Shown: positions 15,200 through 25,762, counted from the stretch's first letter. The stretch: 64,000 nt of DNA from VXYK01 sp965214565 (GCA_965214565.1 OZ243951.1:1178001-1242000); one strand, 5' to 3'. Notes: generated from the letters alone by a model not told the origin. Program-made: numbers and translations.

Positions 15200-15977
15200 A
15201 AAACCAGAGATCTCAGTTGAGGCCTACCGGAAGAGGTCGCGCCGCTCGCTGCTGACCGGAGGCGCTGCCGCGGTGGCCGGTCTGTTCGGTTGGCGTTGGA
15301 TTCAGAACCAGCCCGAGACCCACAACATCCCCAACGTGCTGCGCAAAGGGCACGAATTCAACGAGTCCCTGTGGAAGAGCCTGTTCCGGCACGACCACCA
15401 GGCACGCACCTTCGACCGTGACGCCGCATCGATCCTGAGGGTCAACGGACGCATCGGTGTGCGATCCGAGATCGACCTCGACGGTTGGCAGATGACCGTC
15501 AAGGGACCCGACGGCACCGAGTTGGGACGCCACGTTCTCGACGACATCAAACGCCTCCCCTACCACGAGATGACCATCGAACATAAGTGCATCGAGGGCT
15601 GGGCTCAGATCACCAACTGGGGCGGCGCACGGTTCAGCGACTTCATGCGGCTCTACGCGGACCAACTCCCCGACGACATCAGCCATGTGTACGTGCAGAC
15701 ACCCGACGATCAGTACCACCTGCGCAACGGTCGCAGGACCCGCGACCACTACTACGTGAGCGTCGACATCGAGACCATGCTCCACAACCAGACGCTGCTC
15801 GCCTACAACAACCTCGGAGAACCGATCGACGAGCTCCACGGAGCGCCGCTAAGACTGGCCACCCCGCTCAAGTACGGCATCAAGCAGCTCAAGCGGATAG
15901 GTGAGATCCAGTTCCTGACCGAAGCCGGCGGTGACTACTGGGGCGAGCGCGGCTACGACTGGTACGCCGGACTCTGA
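15192..15977 (+). CDS. Molybdopterin-dependent oxidoreductase, sulfite-oxidase fold (MsrP-like)
   Basis: A 261-residue enzyme expected to bind molybdopterin at Cys133 in EHKCIEGWAQITNWGG. A twin-arginine type leader (SRRSLL at 16-21 followed by an Ala/Gly-rich hydrophobic stretch) predicts Tat export or an N-terminal membrane anchor. The ATG at 15192 overlaps the cytochrome gene. It is smaller than classical sulfite oxidases and lacks the dimerisation domain, like MsrP/YedY. Substrate, for example methionine sulfoxide or another S/N-oxide, is not determinable. Confidence 0.88.
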   Translation: MPEKPEISVEAYRKRSRRSLLTGGAAAVAGLFGWRWIQNQPETHNIPNVLRKGHEFNESLWKSLFRHDHQARTFDRDAASILRVNGRIGVRSEIDLDGWQMTVKGPDGTELGRHVLDDIKRLPYHEMTIEHKCIEGWAQITNWGGARFSDFMRLYADQLPDDISHVYVQTPDDQYHLRNGRRTRDHYYVSVDIETMLHNQTLLAYNNLGEPIDELHGAPLRLATPLKYGIKQLKRIGEIQFLTEAGGDYWGERGYDWYAGL

Positions 15978-15981
15978 GCCC

Positions 15982-16458
15982 GTGGAGACCACGGACTACC
16001 CGACCGACGAAGCCCTGATGGGGATCGCCATCGAAGAGGCTCGCAAAGCAATCAACCACGGAGACGTTCCGGTTGGGGCACTGGTGGTCGTCGAACGCCG
16101 GATCATCGCCCGCCGACACAACGAAAGAGAAGCGACGAACGACCCGACGGCCCATGCAGAGTTGCTGGCCGTGCAGGACACGGCGCGCGCCCTCGACTCC
16201 TGGCGGCTCGACGGTGCCACCGTCGTCTGCACCCTCGAGCCGTGCCCAATGTGCGCCGGTGCACTGCAGCAGGCCAGAGTCGCCCGGGTCGTCTACGGCG
16301 CTGCGGACCTCAAGGCGGGTGCCTGCGGTTCCCTTTACAACCTCGGTGCCGACCCCCGTCTCAATCACGAGTTCGAGATACGCCACGGAGTCCGGGCCGA
16401 AGAGTGCGCGGCCCTGCTCAGCGACTTCTTCGCCGACCGCCGCGCCACCAACGACTGA
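15982..16458 (+). CDS. tadA: tRNA-specific adenosine deaminase
   Basis: Deaminates A34 to inosine in the tRNA-Arg anticodon wobble position. Zinc site: His58-Ala-Glu60 (TAHAELLA) and Pro-Cys88-Pro-Met-Cys91 (LEPCPMCAGA). The GTG at 15982 gives 158 residues; an ATG at 16018 is an alternative. It is four bases downstream of the molybdoenzyme gene, so probably in the same transcript, although functionally unrelated. Confidence 0.93.
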   Translation: METTDYPTDEALMGIAIEEARKAINHGDVPVGALVVVERRIIARRHNEREATNDPTAHAELLAVQDTARALDSWRLDGATVVCTLEPCPMCAGALQQARVARVVYGAADLKAGACGSLYNLGADPRLNHEFEIRHGVRAEECAALLSDFFADRRATND

Positions 16459-16514
16459 CCTCGGCAGTCCCCCCGGCAAATCCGCGTCGGTTTTGGTGAC
16501 GAACCTGCCAGAGT

Positions 16515-17894
16515 ATGGGCGTGGTTACCGCAGCACGGTCACTCTGGCTGGATGAACTCGAGTTCGACACGGTCGCTCGGCCGGCGCTGCGGGGCGACCT
16601 CGAAGTCGACGTCGCAATCGTGGGTGGCGGGTTCACCGGGCTGTGGACCGCCTATTACCTGGCGAAGCTCGACCCCTCGCTGAATGTGCTGGTGGTAGAG
16701 AAGACCCACGTCGGTTTCGGTGCCTCGGGGCGCAACGGAGGCTGGGTCGTCGGTGAGCTCGCGGCCGGCATCGAGAAGTACGCCGAGCGTTGCGGACTCG
16801 ACGAGTCGCTTCGGCTCACCAGAGCAGTCTTCGACTCGGTCGATGAAGTCGGGCGGACAGTCGACGCCGAATCCATCGACTGTGGCTACGCCAAGGGCGG
16901 AGTGGTCCGCATGGCCCGCAACCGACCGCAACTGAAGCGGCAGATCGAGGAGGTCGACCACCACCGCAGACTCGGTCTGGGCGAGGAGGAGATCCGTCTG
17001 CTCGACAAGCCGGAGACCGAGGCGATCATCAACGCCACCGGGATCCTCGGCGGGATCATGTTTGCGCCCTGCGCCGCGGTCGACCCCGCCCGCTTGGTGC
17101 TGGGCCTCGCAGACGCCTGCGAGAAGGCTGGGGTCACGATTGTTGAGCGCACCGCCGCAGAGGCGATCGAACCGCGGCGAGTGGTCACCGAGCGAGGCAC
17201 GGTCAGCGCCTCAGTTGTGGTGCAGGCGACAGAGGGGTACACCCGCGACCTCCGGGGCCAGCGCCGCCGTCTGGCTCCGTTCTATTCGCGGATGATCGCC
17301 ACCGAACCGTTGAGCACCGAAGTCCTGGACCAGATCGGTTTGATGAACCGCCCGACATTCGCCGACGACCGGTACATGGTCATCTACGGCCAACGGACCC
17401 GCGACGGGCGCATCGCCTTCGGTGGCAGGGGCGTGCCCTACCTGTACGGATCGAGGATCAGCCCTTCGATGGAGGTCCGCCCAGACTCGCACCGCCTGGT
17501 TCACGAAGCGCTGGTCGACCTGTTCCCGGTCCTGGCCGACACCAGGATCACACACCATTGGGGCGGGGTCTTCGGTGTTCCACGGAACTGGACGCCGTTC
17601 GTCGACTACGACCGCGCCAACGGCATCGCCACCGCCGGCGGCTATGTCGGCGAGGGCGTGGCAGCCGCCAATCTGGCAGGCCGGACTCTGGCCGACCTGA
17701 TCACTGAGACCTGCTCTGAACGGGTCGATCTGCCGTGGGTGGCCCCACCGGGCCGATCCTGGGAGCCGGAGCCCCTCAGATGGCTCGGTATCCGAGGCAG
17801 TCGTCGGATCATGGCCAGAGCCGACGACATCGAGGATCGCCGCGGCGAAGAGGCCCGGTTGGCAATGACGCTGACACGCTGGCTCCGGGGCTGA
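16515..17894 (+). CDS. FAD-dependent amine/amino acid oxidoreductase (DAO family, PuuB-like)
   Basis: A 459-residue flavoprotein with the dinucleotide-binding motif VAIVGGGFTG (34-43) and the family stretch EKTHVGFGASGRNGGWV. The late GGYVGEGVAAANLAGRTLADL binds FAD. The layout resembles gamma-glutamylputrescine oxidase (PuuB) and related secondary-amine oxidases. Proximity to an aminotransferase and a PotABCD importer supports an amine substrate, but the exact one is inference. It is convergent with the GNAT gene. Confidence 0.85.
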   Translation: MGVVTAARSLWLDELEFDTVARPALRGDLEVDVAIVGGGFTGLWTAYYLAKLDPSLNVLVVEKTHVGFGASGRNGGWVVGELAAGIEKYAERCGLDESLRLTRAVFDSVDEVGRTVDAESIDCGYAKGGVVRMARNRPQLKRQIEEVDHHRRLGLGEEEIRLLDKPETEAIINATGILGGIMFAPCAAVDPARLVLGLADACEKAGVTIVERTAAEAIEPRRVVTERGTVSASVVVQATEGYTRDLRGQRRRLAPFYSRMIATEPLSTEVLDQIGLMNRPTFADDRYMVIYGQRTRDGRIAFGGRGVPYLYGSRISPSMEVRPDSHRLVHEALVDLFPVLADTRITHHWGGVFGVPRNWTPFVDYDRANGIATAGGYVGEGVAAANLAGRTLADLITETCSERVDLPWVAPPGRSWEPEPLRWLGIRGSRRIMARADDIEDRRGEEARLAMTLTRWLRG

Positions 17895-17923
17895 GACGCC
17901 GGGCCTGAGACTTCGGGGCGGCG

Positions 17924-18550
17924 CTAAGGCCGATATTCCGGGTTGTGCCAGACGATTAGGACCGAATTGTTGCCTACAGTCGGGTCCTCCAAATAGCCGG
18001 GCAGAGCGCCGAGGGCGACGAATCCGTTGTTGAGTTGAAAACTCAGGGTCGGGTCGTGCATCTCGCCGGCAACGACCTTGTCGATGTACTCGTCCGCGCT
18101 CATGTCGTGGAGGTGGTTGGCGTAGCCGGGAAGCACACCGCCGGCGACGATGCCGCGCTTGTTGAGCCGACAAACAAAGTCCTTACGCAGTTCATACAAT
18201 CGATGACCGATCCCCCGCCCGCGGTACTCGGGGTAAACCGAGATGTCGGTTCCGTAGTACCAGGGATGGCTGATGTCATGGTTCTCAACACCATCCTCGC
18301 CTTCTATGTCAGACAAGGAATGCTGGAAGTCCTCGAAGTCGAACTCGACGAGAATGCCCAGGCCCATGCCGATCGGCCGACCGTTGTCGAGAACCACGAA
18401 ATTGCCTTCCGGGAACACCTGGGCCAGCCGCTCCAACTCGCCTGCGTCGTAGAGATCAGCGGGATCGATGGTCGAAAACACCGACAGTTCCAGTTCCTCC
18501 AGGGCCTCGGCATGCTCCACCGAGAGGTTGACGTATTCGAGGTCACTCAT
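17924..18550 (-). CDS. GNAT-family N-acetyltransferase
   Basis: A 208-residue single-domain GNAT protein. The acetyl-CoA-binding motif A is DISVYPEYRGRGIGHRLYELR. It starts at ATG 18550 and lies just downstream of the C45 hydrolase on the same strand (40 bases apart). The cluster setting suggests acetylation of an amine or polyamine-derived metabolite (inference). The sequence is not obviously SpeG. Confidence 0.85.
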   Translation of the reverse strand: MSDLEYVNLSVEHAEALEELELSVFSTIDPADLYDAGELERLAQVFPEGNFVVLDNGRPIGMGLGILVEFDFEDFQHSLSDIEGEDGVENHDISHPWYYGTDISVYPEYRGRGIGHRLYELRKDFVCRLNKRGIVAGGVLPGYANHLHDMSADEYIDKVVAGEMHDPTLSFQLNNGFVALGALPGYLEDPTVGNNSVLIVWHNPEYRP

Positions 18551-18590
18551 CGCGGCACCCCCACGCCGCCTTCGAGATGCACTGGGCGGC

Positions 18591-19685
18591 TCACGAAGGG
18601 AACTCGACGTGTTGATAGTCGTTCATGGAAGGAATCCCCCATACAGCCCAGAAGTCCTTGGTTTGCGGGCGCATGACGACAGCACCGGAAGACTCGACGT
18701 GGTAGGGGTCGGTCGCGACTTGACACACTGTGGGGTCACGGGTGAGTGCCATCAGATCCGCTTCGGTGACACTGTCACGGTCCAACCGCCGCTGCGCGGT
18801 GCTGAGGCGACGCCTCGAGTTCTCATCGAGAGCGCTGGGACGGGGACCTTGCAGCGCGCCCGCGGAGTCGGTCAGCGTGTGGTTGGTGTGGGCTAAGGCA
18901 TTCCCGGCGACCGGGGTCACGGGTCGAGCGCCGGGCATGGCCTCAATGTTGTAACCGACGCCGTCGGCGTCGAAGACCAGAAAGTTGTGACCGCCGGCCA
19001 GGTCTGCGTCCAACACAGCATCGCGGGCCGCGTCGGCCGAGGACTGTTCAAGGGCGTCGCGCACGACCTGTGTCCAGACGACACCCGAGTTGCCGTCGGT
19101 CGCGGTCAGGTTGTTGATGCCGACACAGACGCCCAGTTCGTTCATGCCGATCTGGCCCAGCGCGCCCACGGTGGTGAACACCAGGGCCGCGGGCGCGTCA
19201 TCAGGCTTGATCCGCAGCAGTACCACATGGTCGGTGGCGCTGGCATGCATGTCCCAGGTCTGGGCCATATATCCGGAACCGCCCGCGCGACAGTCCGGAA
19301 CGATTGCCGCGGTGCAGTCGTCGACGACGACCGTTTCCGGATGTGCCCCGCCTCCGTCCACAACTGCCCTAACCGTGTCCACGAAGTCTGTGAAACCACC
19401 GACCACAACCGCTTCCGCGGCGGAGATCCCCGCAGCATCAGCCATGGCCACCATCTCGGCATAGAGCCGCGGCGAATGCCGCTCGTGCGCCGGAAGCATC
19501 GATTCAGCCAGGTCGATCACATCGCTCGGTTTCATGGGACCGCCCGACCACAGACCCTCGGCGACCAGCCGAACCCGCTCAGCGGTGTACTGCCGGATCT
19601 CTTCGGCGTAGCTGTGCCCGTGATCCGAACCCATCGCCTCGGGGGTGCCGGAAAGGTCGACGATGCGAATCGCGTGCCGCTGCAT
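18591..19685 (-). CDS. C45-family autoproteolytic acyltransferase/hydrolase (acyl-CoA:6-APA acyltransferase-like)
   Basis: Ntn-hydrolase fold of the isopenicillin-N acyltransferase group, 364 residues. The self-cleavage and nucleophile site is Cys124 in VVVDDCTAA, which after autoproteolysis becomes the N-terminal catalytic Cys. Supporting motifs are GQIGMNELGVCVGINNL and LAHTNHT. Such bacterial enzymes hydrolyse or transfer acyl groups on amide bonds. It is divergent from the aminotransferase and forms a likely pair with the GNAT gene, so the module encodes both amide-forming and amide-breaking functions. Confidence 0.85.
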   Translation of the reverse strand: MQRHAIRIVDLSGTPEAMGSDHGHSYAEEIRQYTAERVRLVAEGLWSGGPMKPSDVIDLAESMLPAHERHSPRLYAEMVAMADAAGISAAEAVVVGGFTDFVDTVRAVVDGGGAHPETVVVDDCTAAIVPDCRAGGSGYMAQTWDMHASATDHVVLLRIKPDDAPAALVFTTVGALGQIGMNELGVCVGINNLTATDGNSGVVWTQVVRDALEQSSADAARDAVLDADLAGGHNFLVFDADGVGYNIEAMPGARPVTPVAGNALAHTNHTLTDSAGALQGPRPSALDENSRRRLSTAQRRLDRDSVTEADLMALTRDPTVCQVATDPYHVESSGAVVMRPQTKDFWAVWGIPSMNDYQHVEFPS

Positions 19686-19822
19686 GGAACTATTGTGAAC
19701 TACTCAAACGAAAGCCACAAGCGAAATAGTCAACTGATCCGGTTGCACCAAGGCGAAATCTGATGTTGAATCCGTACAACTAGCAACACCAAGAGAACAT
19801 GTCATCGGGGAGGGCCTGACGA
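19686..19822. promoter_or_regulatory. AT-rich divergent promoter region with GAACTA direct repeats
   Basis: The gap between the divergent C45 and aminotransferase genes is noticeably AT-rich. GAACTA occurs at 19687-19692 and 19697-19702, exactly one helical turn apart, and a related ATAGTC follows at about 19726. This pattern could be a site for the Lrp/AsnC-type regulator encoded downstream, but no consensus can be fixed from one example. Confidence 0.35.
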
Positions 19823-21205
19823 ATGACGTCATCGGCGAACGTGGAACTCGCGCTTCAAGCAGACCGGCACCTGTGGGGTCATTTCTCCTCGCTGGGCCGG
19901 AGCATCGACGGCATGCCGATCATCGAACGCGGCGAGGGCTGTTACATCTGGGACAACCATGGCAAGCGCTTCCTTGACGGTCTGGCCGGTCTCTACGCAA
20001 CTCAGGTCGGATATGGCCGCGTGGAGCTAGCCAGAGCCGCCGGAGCCCAAGCCGAGAAACTCAGTTTCTTTCCCATCTGGACCTACGCCCACCCGATGGC
20101 CATCGAACTCGCAGCCCGGCTCGCCTCAATCTCGCCGGGAGACCTCAACCGTGTGTTCTTCACGAGCGGCGGTTCAGAAGCGGTCGAATCGGCGTGGAAA
20201 CTGGCCCGACAGTACTTCAAGCTCATCGGACAACCGCTGAGGACCAAGGTGATCAGCCGGGACCTCAGCTACCACGGCACCAGCATGGGAGCCCTATCGA
20301 TCACCGGTCTGGCGTCAGTGAAAGGGCCCTTTGAACCCCTGGTGCCCGGTGCTGTGAAGGTCACCAATACCAATGCCTACCGCAAACCCGAATGGGTCAC
20401 CGACGACAGCTACTTCGCCGAGGAGATCGAGCAGGCCATCCTGCGGGAAGGACCCGAGACCATCGCTGCGGTCTTCTTGGAACCCGTGCAGAACGCGGGA
20501 GGTTGCATCACCCCACCCGACGGCTATTTCTCACGGGTGCGGGAGATCTGCGACGAACACGGCGTGCTGCTGGTCAGCGACGAAGTCATCTGCGCCTACG
20601 GACGCCTGGGCGCCATGTTCGGCTCCGAACGGCTCGGCTACGTGCCCGACATCATCACCAGTGCCAAGGGCCTCACCTCGGGCTACGCGCCGCTGGGAGC
20701 GATGCTCGTCAGCGACCGTATCGCCGAACCGTTCGTCGACACCGATGAACAGTTCCTGCACGGCTACACCTTCGCCGGCCACCCCGTCTGCTGCGCGGTG
20801 GCGCTCGCCAACCTCGACATCTTCGAATCCGAAGACCTGCTCGGCAACGTCAACACCAACGAAGGTGCCTTCCGTGCCGCGCTCGATGATCTCAGCGATC
20901 TCCCCATCGTCGGCGACGTTCGGGGCATGGGCTACTTCTACGGCATCGAACTGGTCAAGGACCAGGCAACCAAGGAGACCTTCAGCGATGAGGAGGCACA
21001 CCGGCTGCTGCGCGGCTTCCTGAGCCATCGGATGGCTGAACTGGGCCTGATCTGTCGTGCCGACAGCCGCGGTGACCCGGTGATCCAATTGGCGCCTCCG
21101 TTGATCGCCGGGCCCGCCGAGTTCGAGCGCATCAACAGCGTGCTGCGTCAGGCCCTCACCGAGGCCATGGCGGAGTTCGAGAACATTCGTCGGAGGACGC
21201 CGTGA
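19823..21205 (+). CDS. Class III pyridoxal-phosphate aminotransferase (omega-amine/putrescine:pyruvate type)
   Basis: A 460-residue PLP aminotransferase acting on a terminal amine or omega-amino acid. The PLP Lys is Lys282 in ITSAKGLTSGYAPLG, with phosphate-binding SGGSEA at 115-120 and the DEV aspartate at 253. The N-terminal DRHLWGHFSS and the GYTFAGHPVCCAVALANL segment resemble SpuC-like polyamine and omega-amino acid:pyruvate transaminases. It is followed by its likely regulator and the Pot importer. Confidence 0.92.
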   Translation: MTSSANVELALQADRHLWGHFSSLGRSIDGMPIIERGEGCYIWDNHGKRFLDGLAGLYATQVGYGRVELARAAGAQAEKLSFFPIWTYAHPMAIELAARLASISPGDLNRVFFTSGGSEAVESAWKLARQYFKLIGQPLRTKVISRDLSYHGTSMGALSITGLASVKGPFEPLVPGAVKVTNTNAYRKPEWVTDDSYFAEEIEQAILREGPETIAAVFLEPVQNAGGCITPPDGYFSRVREICDEHGVLLVSDEVICAYGRLGAMFGSERLGYVPDIITSAKGLTSGYAPLGAMLVSDRIAEPFVDTDEQFLHGYTFAGHPVCCAVALANLDIFESEDLLGNVNTNEGAFRAALDDLSDLPIVGDVRGMGYFYGIELVKDQATKETFSDEEAHRLLRGFLSHRMAELGLICRADSRGDPVIQLAPPLIAGPAEFERINSVLRQALTEAMAEFENIRRRTP

Positions 21206-21218
21206 CAGGGAGAACACA

Positions 21219-21670
21219 GTGACAGTGCAGGTTGATCTCGACGACACGGACAAAGTGATCATCCGCGAGCTGCAGGTCGACGGGCGCATGTCGTACAGCA
21301 GGCTCGCTCCGCTCGTCGGACTGTCCGAGGCCGCAGTCCGTCAACGGGTCAACCGCCTGCAGGCCCGCAACGTCGTTCAGATCGTTGCTGTCACCGACCC
21401 GATGTCGTTGGGATACTCGATGCAGGCCATGCTCGGGATAAAGGTCGGCGCTGAGGTTGCCAGCACGGCAGAGAAGATCAGCCAGATCGAATCGGTCGAC
21501 TACACGGTCATCACCGCCGGCCGCTACGACGTGCTCGCCGAAGTGGTCTGCACCGACAACGAGCATCTCTTGGAGGTGAGCAACCAGGTCCGCCGTGTCG
21601 ACGGGGCGCTCGACGTGGAAGTGATGACCTACCTGCGCATGGTGCAACAGAACTACGACTGGGGGACCGC

Positions 21671-21674
<4 letters not shown>
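21219..21674 (+). CDS. Lrp/AsnC-family transcriptional regulator
   Basis: A 151-residue regulator with an N-terminal helix-turn-helix (DDTDKVIIRELQVDGRMS through LSEAAVRQRVNRLQ, about 8-50) and a C-terminal RAM ligand-binding domain (YTVITAGRYDVLAEVV). GTG start 13 bases after the aminotransferase stop; its end overlaps potA. It probably senses an amino acid or amine and controls this module, including the divergent C45-GNAT pair. Confidence 0.9.
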
Positions 21675-22761
<1,087 letters not shown>

Positions 22762-22762
<1 letters not shown>

Positions 22763-23667
22763 TGACCGCGGTCAAGCTCCCCTCCGACGCCGAAGCTGCG
22801 GTCGCCACACCGGAGTTCGAGGCCGCAGCAATTCGGCAGGAGTCTCGGCGCGGCTTTCTGTTGGCCCTGCCCAGCTACTCATACCTGGTGCTGTTCTTCG
22901 CGGTGCCGCTGGTGATCGTGGTGGTCTACTCGTTCGCCACTCGCAACCGCTTCGGCGGCACCGACCTGTCGGGCTGGAACTTGGCGAGCTACTCACGGCT
23001 CAGCGAGCCGATCGTCCGCGACATTCTGTTCCGTTCGCTGTGGCTGGCTCTGTTGACCACCCTGATCTGCCTGGTTGTCGCCTACCCGTTCGCCTATTAC
23101 CTGGCGACCAGAACCCCAGTCGTGCGCAACTTGATGCTGGTCTTCGTGATGATCCCGTTCTGGACCAATTTCCTGGTCCGCAACTACGCTTGGAGAGTCA
23201 TTCTGGGCAACGATGGCCCTTTCACCGATGTGACGGAATTCATCGGTCTGGGCGAGCGAGAGTTGCTGTTCAGCAAGACAGCGGTTGTCCTCGGCCTCGT
23301 CTACAGCTTCCTGCCGTTCATGATCCTGCCCCTCTACGCGGCCATCGAACGCATCGACAGGCGCCTGTTGGAAGCCAGCCGAGACCTCTACGCCTCGGGA
23401 TGGCAGTCTTTCCGCAAGGTGCTGCTGCCGTTGTCTATGCCGGGCGTGATCGCCGGCTCGATTCTCGTGTTCGTCCCGAGCCTCGGCGCATACGTCACCC
23501 CCGACATTCTGGGCGGATCCAAGACCACCCTGCTCGGCAGCTACATCGTGACCCAGTTCCTGACCGCTCGGAACTGGCCGTTCGGCGCGGCACTGTCGTT
23601 CGTTCTGATGGCAGTGATGCTCACGACCACAGTCGTGTACTTCCGCAAGGGAGGACGCACCCTATGA
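22762..23667 (+). CDS. potB: Polyamine-type ABC transporter permease
   Basis: A 301-residue inner-membrane permease starting at GTG 22762, which overlaps the potA stop. It has six predicted helices. The coupling-helix EAA motif is seen as EASRDLYASGWQSFRKVLLPLSMPG. The N-terminal hydrophobic LLALPSYSYLVLFFAVPL matches PotB. Pairs with PotC. Confidence 0.92.
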
Positions 23668-24527
23668 GCAGTCCAACGAGCAGCGCAGTCGAACCCCGTG
23701 GCTGGACCAAGGGTCTGCTCACGGCCAACGGCTGGTTGGTGTACGCCTTCTTCTACGCCCCGATCCTGCTGTTGGTGATCTTCTCGTTCAGCGACAGCCG
23801 TAACGTGGGCGTCTGGGGCGGGTTCACTCTCGACTGGTACGAGGGGTTCGTCGACAGCCGACAGACCCAGGCCGCGCTCTGGAACTCGGTGAAGATCGCC
23901 ACGGTTTCCACCGCGATCTCAGTGGTACTGGGAACAATGTCAGCTCTGGCCCTCGAGCGTTTCACCTTCCGCGGCAAGCAGGTGTTCGACGCTCTGCTCT
24001 ATCTCCCGATCATCATTCCCGATGTGACCATGGCTGTGATGATGCTCCTGTTCTTCGCAGAGTTCTTCGAAGTGCTCAACGCTGTCTTCGGCACCGAACT
24101 CCGCAAGGGGTTCAGTTCGATCGCCCTGAGTCACATCGCCTTCAGCATCAGTTTCGTCTCAGTGGTGGTGCGGGCGCGCCTAGCGGGCATGAGCAGGCAC
24201 CTCGAAGAGGCGGCACTCGATCTCTACGCCGGCCGTTGGAAGGCGTTTAGGTACGTTACGTTCCCCCAGATCCTCCCGGGCATCCTCGGCGGAGCGTTGC
24301 TGGCAATGACCATCTCGCTTGACGATGTCGTCATCACCCAATTCGTTACCGGACCGGGCTGGACGACCCTGCCGGTGTACGTATTCGGCCTTATTCGAAG
24401 GGGAGTCACACCGCTCATCAACGCCGTGTCGGTGGTGATGCTGATGGCGTCCATGACCCTGGTCGCGCTTTCGTTGCTGGTCGAACGCGTCCGCAACGTA
24501 GGCACGAACCAAAGGAGGGGCTTTTGA
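23664..24527 (+). CDS. potC: Polyamine-type ABC transporter permease
   Basis: A 287-residue permease; ATG 23664 overlaps the potB stop (ATGA). The coupling motif is EEAALDLYAGRWKAFRYVTFPQILPG, and the first helix is AFFYAPILLLVIFSFSDS, typical of PotC. The open frame upstream of this ATG is antisense or out-of-frame potB sequence. Confidence 0.92.
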   Translation: MSSPTSSAVEPRGWTKGLLTANGWLVYAFFYAPILLLVIFSFSDSRNVGVWGGFTLDWYEGFVDSRQTQAALWNSVKIATVSTAISVVLGTMSALALERFTFRGKQVFDALLYLPIIIPDVTMAVMMLLFFAEFFEVLNAVFGTELRKGFSSIALSHIAFSISFVSVVVRARLAGMSRHLEEAALDLYAGRWKAFRYVTFPQILPGILGGALLAMTISLDDVVITQFVTGPGWTTLPVYVFGLIRRGVTPLINAVSVVMLMASMTLVALSLLVERVRNVGTNQRRGF

Positions 24528-24571
24528 GAGGCCTCAGCACCGGAGGAAAAAGATCACTAATTTGGGCCTCT
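24527..24571 (+). other. Weak stem-loop between potC and potD
   Basis: AGAGGCC (24527-24533) pairs with GGCCTCT (24565-24571) across a 31-base loop, ending nine bases before the AAGGAG ribosome site of potD. It could protect or attenuate the transcript so that the binding protein is made in excess. Confidence 0.35.
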
Positions 24572-24592
24572 GCGCCCCTTAAGGAGAAAACC

Positions 24593-25693
24593 ATGAAGAA
24601 CCTGACTTGGCTGCGAATTCTCGCCGGTCTGTTGGCATTCACTCTGATCGCCGCCGCCTGTGGCGACGACGATGCCGAACAAGCCTCGTGCGAAGTCGGC
24701 GAGACCGACGGCAACCTCGCCATGTACAACTGGGCCGAATACATCGACGAGGAGCAACTCGCCGAGTTCGCCTCAGAGCACGGCATCAGCTACTCGCTCG
24801 ACACCTACGACTCGAACGAGGCAATGCAACCCATCGTCTCGGCTGGCGGGTCCGGTTACGACGTCATCGTGCCGTCGGACTACATGGTGTCGATCCTGAT
24901 TGACGCCGGCAGCATTCAACCGCTCAACTTCGACGCCATCCCCAACGCCACCAACATATCCGCCGATTTCGAGGGGATATATTACGACCCGGAGGGCGAG
25001 TTCTCCGTGCCCTATCAATGGGGGACCACCGGCATCGGCGTGAACACCGCGGTGGTCGGCACAGACTTCCCCCGCTCCTGGGGCTTGATCTTCGATCCAG
25101 CCATATCCGGCGATTTCGACGGTGAGATCCAGCTGCTGAACGACCCGCGCGAGACCATGGGAGCTGCCCTCAAGTACCTCGGATACTCGTTGAACACGAC
25201 CAGCGATGCCGAGCTTCAAGAGGCAACGGACCTGGTCTCTGCAACTGCGTCACGTCTCGCGGCGTTCAACACGGACTCGGCAGACGAGTTCCTCACCAGC
25301 GGTGAGACCGTCATCGCCCACGGCTACTCGGGTGACATGTTCGTCCAATATCTTGAGACCGACAACCCCGAGGACTATGTGTACTTCGTCCCCGAGGAGG
25401 GTGGTACTCGCTGGATCGACAACATGGCCATCCCGTTCGACGCACCGAATCCCTGCACCGCTCACACCTTCATCAACTGGATGCTGTCGGCTGACCAGGG
25501 CGCGGCACTGACCAACTGGAACTACTACGCCACACCCAACGAAGCCGCCTTCGAGCTGCTGGACCAAGAACTTCTCGACTTCATCGGCAATCCTGATCTC
25601 TACGCAGGCGGTGTCGAGTCCCTTGAGGAGATCGAAGACACCGGCGACTTTGAAATCAACTACGCCGATGCCTTCACCGAGGCCAAAGGCTGA
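24593..25693 (+). CDS. potD: Polyamine-type substrate-binding lipoprotein
   Basis: Extracytoplasmic solute-binding protein, 366 residues from the ATG at 24593 preceded by AAGGAG. The lipobox ends at Cys23 (FTLIAAACGDDD), so it is lipid-anchored after LspA processing. PotD-like sequences are LAMYNWAEYIDEEQLAEF, YDVIVPSDYMVSILI and PYQWGTTGIGVN. Last gene of the polyamine importer operon. Confidence 0.93.
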   Translation: MKNLTWLRILAGLLAFTLIAAACGDDDAEQASCEVGETDGNLAMYNWAEYIDEEQLAEFASEHGISYSLDTYDSNEAMQPIVSAGGSGYDVIVPSDYMVSILIDAGSIQPLNFDAIPNATNISADFEGIYYDPEGEFSVPYQWGTTGIGVNTAVVGTDFPRSWGLIFDPAISGDFDGEIQLLNDPRETMGAALKYLGYSLNTTSDAELQEATDLVSATASRLAAFNTDSADEFLTSGETVIAHGYSGDMFVQYLETDNPEDYVYFVPEEGGTRWIDNMAIPFDAPNPCTAHTFINWMLSADQGAALTNWNYYATPNEAAFELLDQELLDFIGNPDLYAGGVESLEEIEDTGDFEINYADAFTEAKG

Positions 25694-25731
25694 CACGCCC
25701 CTCCGGTGAGCAATGGCCCTTCGGTGAGTCG

Positions 25732-25762
25732 TGGACGGAGCGTGAGGTCTACGCTCCGTCCA
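25732..25762. promoter_or_regulatory. Near-perfect hairpin running into the LLM start codon
   Basis: GGACGGAGCGT (25733-25743) pairs perfectly with ACGCTCCGTCC (25751-25761) around a 7-base loop; the flanking T/A pair extends into the ATG at 25762. It sits 39 bases after potD and occupies the entire ribosome-binding region of the next gene. It could act as the pot terminator, an operator, or a translation-blocking structure. Confidence 0.55.
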
